Notes: generated by a model not told the origin, from the sequence alone. A DNA stretch of 64,000 bases from Skermanella rosea (GCF_016806835.2 NZ_CP086112.1:548960-612959), one strand, 5' to 3'. Counted from the stretch's first letter, positions 26,626 to 35,748 are shown. Numbers and translations are program-made.

Positions 26626-26679
26626 ACGTCCCCCTTTCGCGAGGCTTTTCGCAAGGCACGCCGCGGCCGCCGGCAAAGC

Positions 26680-26874
26680 CTACGGGCCGTCGCCTTCCGG
26701 CCGATTGGCACGGGCGTTGAGGAAGCTCTCCAGGTCCCGCGCGACGATGCGCCATTCCCGCCCGAACTTGATGGCGCGCAGGGACCTGTCGTGGATCCAC
26801 TCGCGCACGGTGTCATCGGAAATCTTCAGAAGGTCGGCAACCTCCTGCACGGTCATAAGGGGTCTCGTCAGCAT
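26680..26874 (-). CDS. Helix-turn-helix (excisionase/MerR-like HTH_17) small DNA-binding protein
   Basis: A 64-residue protein that is almost entirely one winged HTH: LMTVQEVADLLKISDDTVRE, then WIHDRSLRAIKFGREWRI. These excisionase-family domains bind short operators and commonly regulate neighbouring genes. It sits directly before the antiporter and is divergent from the universal stress operon, so either could be its target. An alternative ATG at 26856 would shorten it by six residues. Confidence 0.85.
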   Translation of the reverse strand: MLTRPLMTVQEVADLLKISDDTVREWIHDRSLRAIKFGREWRIVARDLESFLNARANRPEGDGP

Positions 26875-26937
26875 GGCTTCGGGCGGGTTCAGGGTGGTTC
26901 ATGCCGGCTGATGGTGACAGAGCCGGTTTGTGATGCC

Positions 26938-26951
26938 TTGATCCATGTCAA
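26938..26951. promoter_or_regulatory. FixK/FNR box (TTGA-N6-TCAA)
   Basis: TTGATCCATGTCAA matches the alphaproteobacterial FixK/FNR consensus TTGA-N6-TCAA perfectly. It ends 74 nt before the first universal stress gene, which leaves room for a class II promoter (site at -41.5) and a short leader. It implies induction of USP-USP-FNT under low oxygen. Confidence 0.7.
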
Positions 26952-27025
26952 GGCCGCCAAATCTGGAAGCTGATGTCTTGAGGGCATGATGCCCCGCTCG
27001 ATACCGTCAGCCGGAGCCGCCTTTC

Positions 27026-27916
27026 ATGAGGGTCTTTCTCGTCGCCTCCGACCTTTCGCCCCGAAGCGATCGCGCCGTCGCACAGGCCGCATATCTGGCG
27101 GCCCGTATGGATGCCCGCTTGGTCTTGCTGAACGTGGTCGACGATGAGCTTCCCGCCCCGATCTTCCAAGAGGAACGGAGCTTGGCGCTCCGCGCGCTGG
27201 AGGGCACCGCGGCGCGGCTGGACGTCCTTCCCCGCGACCGCATCGTCGTGCGTGTCTCCGGGGGCCTGGACTTCCGGGAGATCCTGGCCGTTGCGCGCGA
27301 GGAGCAGGCCGACCTGATCGTGCTGGGCGCGCACCGCCGCGCCATCCTGCAAGACGTCCTCGTAGGCACGACGGTGGAGCGCGTGGTCCGCAACGCGACC
27401 ACGCCGATACTCGTGGTCAAGCGTTCCCTGCCGGGAGACTACCCGTGCACCCTCGCGGCGCTGGATCTGACCGCGGAGGCGGCGAGCATCCTGGAGCAGG
27501 CGCACGGGCTGGCCGGCGGCCAGACCCTGTACGCGATGCATGTCGCCGACGACTCCGTCGGGCTTCGGCAGTTGGGAGACGCCGCGGCAGCCGAGCGGCA
27601 TCGTGCCGAATTGGCGCGGAAGTGCGAAGCCCTCCTGCGCGGGATCGCCCGACGGGCGGGGCTCGCCCCGAACGGCTTCCTTCCGGTCGTCGAGCGGGGA
27701 TCGCCTGCCCAGGCGATCCTCGACGCGGCCGGGGCCTTCGGGGCCGAACTCGGCGTGGTCGGCACGCGCACGCGGACGAGAGGGCCGATGGAGCGTCTGC
27801 TGCTCGGCAGCGTGGCCGAACGCCTCCTGCTCGACATGCCCTGCGACGTGCTCACGGTTCCCCTGGAGGGACCGACGCCGCTGGAGGGTGCCGGTGCGGT
27901 CCCCATGCCGGGCTGA
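27026..27916 (+). CDS. Universal stress protein, tandem UspA domains
   Basis: A 296-residue cytoplasmic protein with two UspA folds. Domain 1 (about 1-140) starts MRVFLVASDLSPRSD and has an ATP-loop-like LGAHRRAILQDVLVGTTVER. Domain 2 (about 150-285) has VGTRTRTRGPMERLLLGS. Tandem USPs bind ATP and accumulate in stress or anoxia; no enzymatic activity is established. It is the first gene of a rightward operon with a second USP and an FNT channel behind a FixK/FNR box. Confidence 0.9.
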   Translation: MRVFLVASDLSPRSDRAVAQAAYLAARMDARLVLLNVVDDELPAPIFQEERSLALRALEGTAARLDVLPRDRIVVRVSGGLDFREILAVAREEQADLIVLGAHRRAILQDVLVGTTVERVVRNATTPILVVKRSLPGDYPCTLAALDLTAEAASILEQAHGLAGGQTLYAMHVADDSVGLRQLGDAAAAERHRAELARKCEALLRGIARRAGLAPNGFLPVVERGSPAQAILDAAGAFGAELGVVGTRTRTRGPMERLLLGSVAERLLLDMPCDVLTVPLEGPTPLEGAGAVPMPG

Positions 27917-27965
27917 GCCGCGCGCGGCCGGAAAGAATCGAAACGAACCAGGGAAGGAAGACAAG

Positions 27966-28790
27966 ATGTTCCGGAACATTCTCGTGCATGTGAAGCCGCT
28001 GGAGACGTCGTCCCCGCACGAGGCGACCGCCGTGGCCCTGGCCAAGGCCCATGGCGCCCGCCTGACCGGCATCTCGACGCTGCGGGACGTATCGATGCTT
28101 AAGCTCCTGTTCCCCGGCGAGGGCGGCGCTTCCGCCGCCCGGATCGAGCGGTCCTACGCGCTCGCCGCCGAGGCGGAGCGGCGGTTCCGCGCCCTGGCGG
28201 AGGCCGCCGAAGTGCCCTGCGACTGGCAGGTGGCGGAAGGCGACGCGGCGGAGGTGCTGAGCGTGGCGGCCCGGTACCACGACCTCACCATCGTCGAGCA
28301 GACGGACTTGGTCTCCGACGAGGTGGGGTTCGACGTGCCCGAGACCTGCGTCCTGTCGAGCGGCCGTCCCGTCCTGATCGTCCCCAATGCCGGCCGGTTC
28401 GACCAGATCGGCCGGTCGATCGTCGTCGCCTGGAACGGAAGCCGGCAGGCCGCCGCGGCCCTGCACGGCGCCCTGCCCTTCATCGACCGCGCGGAGCGGG
28501 TGCTCGTTCTCCAGGGCCGGGGACGCGCGTCCTGCCCCTCCGTCACGCGGTGGCCCGCGCTGGACCTGAAGCGGGCGATCTCGTCGCACGGGGCTCCCGT
28601 CTCCATCGAGCCGATCGGGGCCGAGGATACCGATGCGGGAAGCGCCATCCTGGCCGCGGCGGCCCGCGAGGGGGCCGACCTGATCGTCATGGGTGCCTAT
28701 GGGCGGTCCTGGTTGAGCGAATGGATCCTGGGCGGCGCCACGCGGCACATCCTGGGCCACATGGCCGTGCCCGTGCTGATGGCCCATTGA
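27966..28790 (+). CDS. Universal stress protein, tandem UspA domains
   Basis: A 274-residue protein beginning MFRNILVHVKPLE, with GGAAGG upstream of the ATG. The C-terminal UspA half carries the nucleotide-binding signature MGAYGRSWLSEWILGGATRH (Gly-x2-Gly-x9-Gly-Ser/Thr type). The N-terminal half is degenerate. It differs enough from the upstream USP that the pair is not a recent duplication. It lies 49 nt after that gene in the same operon. Confidence 0.9.
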   Translation: MFRNILVHVKPLETSSPHEATAVALAKAHGARLTGISTLRDVSMLKLLFPGEGGASAARIERSYALAAEAERRFRALAEAAEVPCDWQVAEGDAAEVLSVAARYHDLTIVEQTDLVSDEVGFDVPETCVLSSGRPVLIVPNAGRFDQIGRSIVVAWNGSRQAAAALHGALPFIDRAERVLVLQGRGRASCPSVTRWPALDLKRAISSHGAPVSIEPIGAEDTDAGSAILAAAAREGADLIVMGAYGRSWLSEWILGGATRHILGHMAVPVLMAH

Positions 28791-28854
28791 CCCGGCGCTC
28801 CGCCGGCCGAAGCGCCGCCGCGGCCCAGAGAAGCGATGATCCGGAGAGTCTTCC

Positions 28855-29724
28855 ATGGAGTTCGGGCAACGGGACGGGCGCGTCGCGCCACGTCAGATCG
28901 ACGCCCTCTTGCCGAAGGAGATGGCGAAACGGGCCGAGCGGGTCGGCGCCGAGAAAGCGGGGCAGGACTCGCTCAGCCTCCTCGTGCTGGGTATCCTGGC
29001 CGGCGCCTTCGTCGCCTTCGGGGCCACGTTCGCCGCCGCGGTGACCGCGGGCGCCGGGACCACCTCCACCCCCGGGCTCGTGAAGCTGGCCGGCGGAATG
29101 ACGTTCTCGCTGGCCTATGTCCTCGCCATCGTCGGCGGAGCGGAGCTGTTCACCACGAACAACCTGATGGTCATGGCCTGGGCGCACGGACGCCTGACGA
29201 CCGCCCGACTGCTGCGGGCCTGGAGCATCGTCTTCGTCGGAAATCTCGTCGGCACGGTCTCGACCGCGACGCTCCTGATCCTGGCCGGCCAGCATGCCCG
29301 GATGGAGGGCAGCGTCGGTGCCGGGCTGCTGGGCACGGCCGCCCAGATCGACGGCCTGGGCCTGTTCGACGGGTTCGTGCTGGGCGTCCTGGGCAACACC
29401 CTGCTTTGCCTGGGCGTCTGGCTTACCTACAGCGCCCGCACCACGGCGGATCGCATCATGGCGCTGGTGCTGCCGGTCGCCGCGTTCTACGTGCTCGAAT
29501 TCGAGCACGCGATCGCCGTCATGTTCTATCTGCCGTGCGCGGTGCTGATCGACGTCATGGCGCAGCCGGATTTCTGGACCCTGATCGACCGCCAGCCCGC
29601 CGACGTCACGGTGTCGAGCTTCCTGCGCGTCCTGGTCTCGGTGACCGCCGGAAACGTGGTCGGCGGCGGAATGCTCGTGGCGCTGGTCTACTGGTTCGTC
29701 TACCTGCGTCCCGGCCGGCTCTGA
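28855..29724 (+). CDS. Formate/nitrite transporter (FNT) family channel
   Basis: A 289-residue inner-membrane protein with six hydrophobic helices. The FNT signature GAELFTTNN is present near residue 98. The central pore His lies in FEHAIAVMFYLP; in most FNTs this loop reads H-S/A-I/V-A-N-M, so the usual Asn is Val here. FNT channels carry formate, nitrite, lactate or hydrosulfide, and the changed pore residue makes the substrate hard to predict. GGAGAG precedes the ATG. The context, with two USPs and a FixK/FNR box, suggests anaerobic anion export or nitrite handling. Confidence 0.88.
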   Translation: MEFGQRDGRVAPRQIDALLPKEMAKRAERVGAEKAGQDSLSLLVLGILAGAFVAFGATFAAAVTAGAGTTSTPGLVKLAGGMTFSLAYVLAIVGGAELFTTNNLMVMAWAHGRLTTARLLRAWSIVFVGNLVGTVSTATLLILAGQHARMEGSVGAGLLGTAAQIDGLGLFDGFVLGVLGNTLLCLGVWLTYSARTTADRIMALVLPVAAFYVLEFEHAIAVMFYLPCAVLIDVMAQPDFWTLIDRQPADVTVSSFLRVLVSVTAGNVVGGGMLVALVYWFVYLRPGRL

Positions 29725-29749
29725 CTCGGCGCCCGCCGGGTCCGCCCGG

Positions 29750-30496
29750 TCAGTCGGTGCCGCGGGCGAGCTGGAGGATGCGGTCGACCGGCGGGCGGGG
29801 CGGGTGGACGCGGTCGGCACCGCGCCGGCTCCGCGAGGTGTGGATGGCGATCGCGATCCAGCCGGCATGGAAGAGGAGGCCGGCGAGCAGGACGACCTGA
29901 CCGGGCAGCGGGCCGATGGTGGCGCGGACGAACAGCTCGTCCAGGCGGCTGATCGGCATGGGATGGATCAGCAGCTTGCCGACATAGGCCACGACCTGGA
30001 TCATGAAGATCCAGCCGTAGTTGCGGCGCAGGCGCCGCCCGGCCGCCTCCAGGAAGGTGATGTGCAGGTTGGGGTGCCGGTAGTCCTGGTACAGGATCTC
30101 GTTCCAGCCATTGTCGGTCCGCACCCCCTGCCCGCGCAGGATCGGGCCGAAGAAGTTGACCTCCAGCACATGGGCGCGGATCCGCCAGAAATCGAAGAAG
30201 CGGTAGCGCCGCGCCTCGATATAGAGGAACACCGCCACCAGCAGCCCCACCAGGACCAGCGGCAACGGTGTCGCCGACGCGCTGCTGTAGGTCAGGGTCA
30301 GCGCGATCCCGGTGGTCACCACCGCCCAGTTGGTGGTGGCGTCCAGCCGCGTCCGCCAGACCGTGCTGCGGTAAAGCTCCCCCCGGTACAGATGCGCCAG
30401 CGCCCCGATCTCAGCCGCGCTGAAGGGGGCTGGCCTGGGCGGCGGCTCCGGCGGCGGCTCGGCCAGAGGCTTGGTCTGCATCCCAACGTCGGCCAC
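29750..30496 (-). CDS. DUF2270 membrane protein
   Basis: A 248-residue protein with a proline-rich N-terminus (about 8-26) and the DUF2270 core: YRGELYRSTVWRTRLDATTN, two close hydrophobic helices (about 57-92), a soluble loop with RRYRFFDFWRIR, and two further helices. The function of the family is unknown. The GTG start has GGGAGGGAA upstream. It is convergent with the FNT gene. Confidence 0.8.
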   Translation of the reverse strand: MADVGMQTKPLAEPPPEPPPRPAPFSAAEIGALAHLYRGELYRSTVWRTRLDATTNWAVVTTGIALTLTYSSASATPLPLVLVGLLVAVFLYIEARRYRFFDFWRIRAHVLEVNFFGPILRGQGVRTDNGWNEILYQDYRHPNLHITFLEAAGRRLRRNYGWIFMIQVVAYVGKLLIHPMPISRLDELFVRATIGPLPGQVVLLAGLLFHAGWIAIAIHTSRSRRGADRVHPPRPPVDRILQLARGTD

Positions 30497-30636
30497 GGTT
30501 CCCTCCCTGTTTTGCCGATCAGTTTATACCGATCTGTCCATGCGAAACAGGATGGAGGCGGGAACGATCCTCTATTCCATTGTCCCGGAGACGTCCGGGA
30601 TATACAGTTGTGATATATTTCAGTAGGAGGCATTCC

Positions 30637-30861
30637 ATGGCTATCCGCACGAGCCTCTTCCTCTCCAATCGGAGCCAAGCCGTAAGGCTTCCAAAAGATG
30701 TTGCGTTTCCGCCGAATGTCCGGGAAGTCGTTATTCTCCGTGAAGGGTCCCGGCGGGTGATCGTGCCGGCAGACAGTCTTTGGGACGATTTCTTCAACTC
30801 TCCCGGTGTCGATTTTCCGGACCGGGATCAGCCCGCCACGCAAGAGCGTGAAGCTTTCTGA
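30637..30861 (+). CDS. vapB: VapB-type antitoxin (AbrB/SpoVT fold)
   Basis: A 74-residue antitoxin. The N-terminal swapped-hairpin DNA-binding part reads LFLSNRSQAVRLPKDVAFP, the typical VapB pattern, and the C-terminal tail would wrap the toxin. TAGGAGG precedes the ATG. The promoter has an AT-rich short dyad (30600-30618, atata...tatat) where the VapBC complex could bind for autoregulation. Its stop overlaps the vapC start by one base. Confidence 0.88.
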   Translation: MAIRTSLFLSNRSQAVRLPKDVAFPPNVREVVILREGSRRVIVPADSLWDDFFNSPGVDFPDRDQPATQEREAF

Positions 30862-31265
30862 TGCTGCGCTTCATGCTCGACACCAATGTTTGCATCCGCG
30901 TCCTTCGCGATCGGCCCCCGAGCGCAAGGATCCGGTTCAACGCGGAATCGGCTAGCCTCTGCATTTCCACGGTGACGCTGGCCGAATTGCTGCACGGTGC
31001 CGCGAAATCCGGACGTCCCATCGAGAAACGACATGAGGTGGAGCGCTTGGTTGCCCGCCTGGAGGTACTGCCCTTCGATGACGAGGCGGCGGCTCATTAC
31101 GGCGAGATCCGCGCCGACCTCGAACGTAGCGGCACCATCATCGGTCCCTATGACCTGATGATCGCGGGTCACGCCCGAAGCCGCGGATTGGTCGTCGTTA
31201 CCGGCAACCTTGGTGAATTCTCAAGGGTGGACGGGCTTCGCTGCGAAGACTGGCTTGAAGCCTGA
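30861..31265 (+). CDS. vapC: VapC PIN-domain ribonuclease toxin
   Basis: A 134-residue PIN-domain endonuclease, probably of the VapC group that cleaves initiator tRNA. Acidic active-site residues are Asp7 (MLDTN), Glu42 (TLAELLHG) and Asp98 (GPYDLMIAGHA), and the C-terminal VTGNLGEFSRVDGL matches the family ending. It is coupled to vapB (TGATG overlap). A strong hairpin follows the stop. Confidence 0.92.
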   Translation: MLRFMLDTNVCIRVLRDRPPSARIRFNAESASLCISTVTLAELLHGAAKSGRPIEKRHEVERLVARLEVLPFDDEAAAHYGEIRADLERSGTIIGPYDLMIAGHARSRGLVVVTGNLGEFSRVDGLRCEDWLEA

Positions 31266-31270
31266 TCCGG

Positions 31271-31314
31271 ACGGGTCATACCGAAACCGTAGCGATTGTT
31301 TCGGTATGACCCGT
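31271..31314. terminator. Long inverted repeat, bidirectional terminator between vapC and the sugar operon
   Basis: The 17-nt arms acgggtcataccgaaac and gtttcggtatgacccgt are perfectly complementary around a 10-nt loop, 6 nt after the vapC stop and 13 nt from the convergent epimerase stop. The stem is stable, but there is no long T-run. Confidence 0.7.
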
Positions 31315-31326
31315 CCTGAGAACCAG

Positions 31327-32175
31327 CTAGATCAGCCCGTACTGCCGGGCCTTGTTGCGGAGGAACGGCAGGCCGTCGGCCAGTACCTCCTCGCGGTCGC
31401 GGGCGACGGGGCGCCAGACCGACAGGGCGGTGGCGATCTGCGGCGGCAGCTCGATGAAGCTCTCCATCGCCATGCCGCCCTTGAAGCCGATCGCGGCGAG
31501 CGCGCCGAACACCTCGTCCCAGGCGACCGTGCCGGTGCCGGGCACGCCGCGGTCGCTCTCGGACAGGTGGATGTATTTCAGGTGCTCGCGGGCGCGCAGG
31601 ATGCCGTTGGCGACGCCCTTCTCCTCGATGTTCATGTGGTAGGTGTCGAGGTGGACGAACACGTTGGGGGCGCCGATCCGCTCCAGCAGGGAAACGGTCT
31701 GGTCCGCCGTGTTGAGCATGTGGTTCTCGTAGCGGTTGACCGCCTCCAGGCCCAGCTCCAGGCCCAGCTTGCGGGCGTGGGCCGCCGCCTTCTCCATCAC
31801 GGACGCGACCGCGTCCAGCTCGGCCTGGGTCGGCGGTTTGCCGGTGCGCTCGCCGATCGAGCCGTAGATGACGCCGCTCAGCGCCTTGGCGCCCGTGGCG
31901 GCGGTCTTGTCCAGCGCCATGGTCAGGAATTCCAGCGCCTTGCCGGGATTGTTGGTCGGCCGGCTGTCGTCGGGCAGGCCCAGCGAGCAGACCGCCGTCA
32001 GCTCGTGCTGGTCCAGCAGCTTGCGGGTGTGCTCGGCATCGACGGCGGGCGGGTCGAGCAGCGCGATCTCGACGAAGGCCAGGCCGTAGCGCTTGGCCTC
32101 CGGGATCGCCAGTTCGGCGGCCTTGCGGGTCCAGTCGAGGGACCAGAGGCTGGTGTGAACGCCGAATCCTTGCAT
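31327..32175 (-). CDS. Sugar phosphate isomerase/epimerase, ketose 3-epimerase-like (DTE/DPE family)
   Basis: A 282-residue TIM-barrel protein of the xylose isomerase-like family, close to D-tagatose/L-ribulose 3-epimerases. The four metal ligands can be placed: Glu in LEAVNRYENH, Asp in VHLDTYHMNIEE, His in KYIHLSESDRG and Glu in MAMESF. It would interconvert ketoses at C3 in the cytoplasm and feed them to the FGGY kinases encoded at 41.9-44.8 kb. AAGGAG lies upstream of ATG 32175; the longer open frame is antisense noise. It is the last gene of the leftward ABC operon. Confidence 0.85.
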   Translation of the reverse strand: MQGFGVHTSLWSLDWTRKAAELAIPEAKRYGLAFVEIALLDPPAVDAEHTRKLLDQHELTAVCSLGLPDDSRPTNNPGKALEFLTMALDKTAATGAKALSGVIYGSIGERTGKPPTQAELDAVASVMEKAAAHARKLGLELGLEAVNRYENHMLNTADQTVSLLERIGAPNVFVHLDTYHMNIEEKGVANGILRAREHLKYIHLSESDRGVPGTGTVAWDEVFGALAAIGFKGGMAMESFIELPPQIATALSVWRPVARDREEVLADGLPFLRNKARQYGLI

Positions 32176-32210
32176 GTCGGTCTCCTTGGGAACGTATCGG
32201 GTGGGAAGGG

Positions 32211-33236
32211 TCAGGTCCGCCGGGCCGAGCGGCCGGCCCACAGGTAGCGGATCACCATGACCAGGATCAGGAAGACGCCCCACAGGGCGGTCGCCAGGTG
32301 CTGGTTGGCGCCCAGCAGGTTCAGGCCGGACGCGATCACCTGGAGGATCAGCAGCGCCAGCGCCACCGGCAGGGCCCGCCCGAAGCCGCCGAACGGATCG
32401 ACCCGGCCCAGGAAGCAGGCCAGCACCGTGATCAGCAGGTAGGCCTCGCCGTGGCCGACGCGGACCGAGTTGAAGCGGGCCAGCATCAGCACGCCGGCGA
32501 TGCCGCACATCACGCCGGACAGGGTATAGACCAGCATCAGCGTGCGGCGGGTGTCGATGCCGGAATGGCGCGTCGCCTCGATGTTCGATCCGGCCATGTA
32601 GATGGTCAGGCCCAGCCGGGTGCGGCTCAGCAGCAGGTGCCACAGGGCGACGCAGCCGATCAGCAGCCACAAGGGCACGGGGATGCCCAGGAACCAGCCG
32701 TGCCCGATCTCCCGGACGAATTCCGGGAAACCGGAGATGTCGCCGCCGCGGGTCAGGAACTCGCCCAGGCCGCGCAGGAAGATCATCATGCTGAGCGACA
32801 CCAGGATCGGGTGCGCGCCGGTATAGGCGATGATCGCGCCCATGACCCAGCCGACCAGCGCCCCGACCGCGACCGCGGCGAGGGCTCCCATCAGGAAGGC
32901 CGCCATGCCGGCCTCGGCCCCGCCGTTCGCCTGGAGCACCCAGGCCAGCACCAGGCCGGAGATGTTGGCCGTGAAGGTGATCGCCAGGTTCAGCCCGCCG
33001 GACAGGATCGGGATCAGCATCGCCAGGGTCAGCAGCCCCAGCTCGGGCAACTGGAAGGCGATCGACGCGAAGGTCGGCACCGTCAGGAACCGGTCGGTCG
33101 CCAGGCTGAATCCCAGGACCACGAGGGCCAGGAACAGCAGCAGCCCGCCGACCTCCCCGGTCGAGCCCAGCGCCGCGAGGCGGCTGCCCAGGGACGCGGC
33201 GCGGGGCGCCGGGTCGGTCACGCTGGTTCGGCTCAT
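32211..33236 (-). CDS. Sugar ABC transporter permease (ribose/rhamnose type), second subunit
   Basis: A 341-residue inner-membrane permease of the BPD_transp_2 family with about nine helices. The conserved coupling stretch LGLTIYMAGSNIEATRHSGI matches this class. Its ATG overlaps the stop of the other permease (ATGA). The two are different in sequence, so the importer is probably a heterodimer like RhaPQ. Confidence 0.9.
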   Translation of the reverse strand: MSRTSVTDPAPRAASLGSRLAALGSTGEVGGLLLFLALVVLGFSLATDRFLTVPTFASIAFQLPELGLLTLAMLIPILSGGLNLAITFTANISGLVLAWVLQANGGAEAGMAAFLMGALAAVAVGALVGWVMGAIIAYTGAHPILVSLSMMIFLRGLGEFLTRGGDISGFPEFVREIGHGWFLGIPVPLWLLIGCVALWHLLLSRTRLGLTIYMAGSNIEATRHSGIDTRRTLMLVYTLSGVMCGIAGVLMLARFNSVRVGHGEAYLLITVLACFLGRVDPFGGFGRALPVALALLILQVIASGLNLLGANQHLATALWGVFLILVMVIRYLWAGRSARRT

Positions 33237-34258
33237 GGCACGGCCCTTTCCGGACGGGTGCGGAAGCTTCCGAGCAGGGCCGTCATGCCGCTGCCCGACA
33301 GGGTGATCGCGGCCAGGATCACGGCGCCGACGATCATCTTGAAGGCATAGGGCGAGACGCCCAGCAGGTTCAGCCCGTTCTGGGTGATGGCGACCAGCGC
33401 GACGCCCAGGACAGCGCCCAGCAGCGTGCCGCGCCCGCCGCCGAGCCGCGCTCCCCCCAGCACCACGGCGGCCAGCACGTCCAGCTCGCGGCCGTAGAGG
33501 GCGTTGGGCACGACCTCCTGTGCGTAGTGGGCCTGCATCAGCCCGGCGATGCCGGCGGTCACGCCCAGCCAGCCATAGGCCAGGTAATGCATGCCGGCGA
33601 TGTTGATGCCGACCCGCTTCGCGCCTTCCGGATTGTCGCCCATGGCATAAAGCTGGCGGCCCGGCGTGGTCCGGCGGATCAGGAACCAGGTGGCGGCGAC
33701 CACCACGATCATGACGGCGACCGGCAGCGTCAGCTCGGCGAAGCCGATGGCGGTGTCGAACTCGACCAGGATGATCCGGTCCAGCCACCAGTCCGGCAGG
33801 TCGTAGATCGAGACGCCCTGGGTGAAGAACATCAGCGCGCCGAAGAACAGGTTGAACGTCGCGATGGTCACGACGATCGAGATGATCCGGAACCGCCAGA
33901 TCAGGGTCGCGTTCAGCGCGCCCAGCGCGAAGCCGTAGAACGAGGCGACCAGGAACCCGACGGCCCAGTTGCCGCCGCCGAACTGCTCCACCGTGATGGC
34001 GGTCAGGTACTGGACCACGGAAGCCGCGACCGCGAACGAGATATCGATGCCGCCCGCGATCAGCACCACCAGCAGGCCGGCCGCGAAGATCACGTTGACG
34101 GCACTGATGTTGAGCAGGTCGAACAGGTTGACCAGCGTGAAGAAGCTGTCGGTGGTGAGCGCCAGGAACAGGCACATCGCGGCGATCACGGCCATCAGCC
34201 AGCGTTCGGTCGTGCCGATATGGGGCGTGCCGATCCGGGGCAGGGAGAGGTTACGCAT
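33233..34258 (-). CDS. Sugar ABC transporter permease (ribose/rhamnose type), first subunit
   Basis: A 341-residue BPD_transp_2 permease with hydrophobic helices throughout. The cytoplasmic coupling motif RQLYAMGDNPEGAKRVGI and the LGGARLGGGRGTLLGA segment identify the carbohydrate-uptake CUT2 class. It overlaps the upstream ATPase gene by 8 nt and the downstream permease by 4 nt. Confidence 0.9.
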   Translation of the reverse strand: MRNLSLPRIGTPHIGTTERWLMAVIAAMCLFLALTTDSFFTLVNLFDLLNISAVNVIFAAGLLVVLIAGGIDISFAVAASVVQYLTAITVEQFGGGNWAVGFLVASFYGFALGALNATLIWRFRIISIVVTIATFNLFFGALMFFTQGVSIYDLPDWWLDRIILVEFDTAIGFAELTLPVAVMIVVVAATWFLIRRTTPGRQLYAMGDNPEGAKRVGINIAGMHYLAYGWLGVTAGIAGLMQAHYAQEVVPNALYGRELDVLAAVVLGGARLGGGRGTLLGAVLGVALVAITQNGLNLLGVSPYAFKMIVGAVILAAITLSGSGMTALLGSFRTRPERAVP

Positions 34259-35732
34259 GGACGTGGCTCTCGATCCGGTCGATCGGGACCGCTCCCGGCA
34301 GGTATTCGTCGATCAGGCGCCCGTCGCGCATGTGCAGGATGCGGTCGCAGTTGAAATAGACCTCGGGGATCTCGTCGGAGATCAGGATGATGGCCATGCC
34401 CTCCTCGGCGAGCTTGTGGACGATCGAGAAGATCCCGGCGCGGGCGCCGACATCGACGCCGACCGTCGGCGAGTCCAGGATCAGCACCTTGGGCTCGGTC
34501 GCCAGCCATTTGGCGAGAACGATGCGCTGCTGGTTGCCGCCGGACAGGGTGGAGACGGCGTCCTCCGGCCGGCCGATCTTGACCGCCAGCCGCCGGACCC
34601 ATTCGGACACCAGGGCCGACTTCTTCCGCTCCGACAGCAGGCCGCCGGCGCCCAGCAGCCGGTCGAGCACCGGCAGCGCCGTGTTGTCGGCGATCGACTG
34701 CGGCTGGACGAGGCCGAGCGACAGCCGGTCCTCCGACACATAGGCGATGCCGGCCGCGATGGCGTCGCGGTTGGAGCGCAGGCGGAGCGGCTTGCCGTCC
34801 AGCCGGATCTCCCCGGCGTCGGGCCGGGTCATGCCGAACAGCGACAGGGCCAGCTCGGTCCGGCCGGCGCCCAGCCGCCCGGTGATGCCGACGACCTCGC
34901 CCCGGCGGACCGTGAGGGAGACGTCCTCGTACTCGCCGCGCCGGGTCAGCCCCGCCACCTCCAGCACGGCCGGCGCCGCGGAACGGTCCGCGGCCCGCAC
35001 CGCCTGGTCGAAGGTCTGGCCGGTCATCAGTTCGGTCAGGCGGGTCTGGGTCATGCCCTCGGTCGGGAAGGTGCCGACGTTGCGGCCGTCGCGCAGCACG
35101 GTGACCCGGCTGCAGACGTCGAGCACCTCCGCCAGCCGGTGGCTGACGAACACGACGGCGATGCCGTCGGCCGACAGCCGGCGGACGATCGCCAGCAGGG
35201 CGTCGGTCTCCGCCTGGCTGAGGGAGGCGGTCGGCTCGTCCATGAAGACCAGCCGGGCGTCCGCGATCAGCGCGCGGCAGATCGCGACCACCTGCCGCTG
35301 GGCGATCGACAGCTCGCGCAAGGGACGGTCCAGGTCGAGCGAGACGCCCAGCCGGGCCAGGATGCCGGCCGCGGCCTCGCGCATCGCCGCGTAGTTCACC
35401 AGCCGCGGCCCGCCGCCAAGGTTGCGTTCGAAGGCGATGTTCTCCGCCACCGACATCTCGGGGAACAGGGCCAAGTCCTGCCAGATCACCTGGATGCCGA
35501 GCGCCCGCGCCTGCCCCGGCGTCAGCCCGTCCATCGGCTTGCCATCGAACAGCAGGGTGGCGCCCGGCTCGGGGCGGTAGACCCCGCTGACGATCTTGAT
35601 CAGCGTGCTCTTGCCGCACCCGTTCTCCCCGGCGAGGCACAGGACCTCGCCGGCCGCCACGTCGAAGGAGACGTCCTGCAGCGCCTTCACGCCGCCGAAC
35701 ACCTTCGACACCTTCTCAAGTCGAAGAAGCAT
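34251..35732 (-). CDS. Sugar ABC transporter ATP-binding protein, two ABC domains (CUT2, RbsA/RhaT-like)
   Basis: A 493-residue double ATPase. Domain 1 has an intact Walker A GENGCGKST, signature LSIAQRQ and Walker B LVFMDEPTASLS. Domain 2 has the altered Walker A GRLGAGRTEL and signature LSGGNQQ, the usual asymmetric pattern of CUT2 importers in which only one site hydrolyses ATP fully. The frame also allows a TTG two codons earlier. It follows the binding-protein gene by 16 nt. Confidence 0.93.
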   Translation of the reverse strand: MLLRLEKVSKVFGGVKALQDVSFDVAAGEVLCLAGENGCGKSTLIKIVSGVYRPEPGATLLFDGKPMDGLTPGQARALGIQVIWQDLALFPEMSVAENIAFERNLGGGPRLVNYAAMREAAAGILARLGVSLDLDRPLRELSIAQRQVVAICRALIADARLVFMDEPTASLSQAETDALLAIVRRLSADGIAVVFVSHRLAEVLDVCSRVTVLRDGRNVGTFPTEGMTQTRLTELMTGQTFDQAVRAADRSAAPAVLEVAGLTRRGEYEDVSLTVRRGEVVGITGRLGAGRTELALSLFGMTRPDAGEIRLDGKPLRLRSNRDAIAAGIAYVSEDRLSLGLVQPQSIADNTALPVLDRLLGAGGLLSERKKSALVSEWVRRLAVKIGRPEDAVSTLSGGNQQRIVLAKWLATEPKVLILDSPTVGVDVGARAGIFSIVHKLAEEGMAIILISDEIPEVYFNCDRILHMRDGRLIDEYLPGAVPIDRIESHVHA

Positions 35733-35748
35733 TGCCAATCCAGAGGGT

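Noticed and set aside
30600..30618. Definite VapBC operator
   Set aside because: The dyad has only 5-bp AT arms; too weak to list as a separate site.
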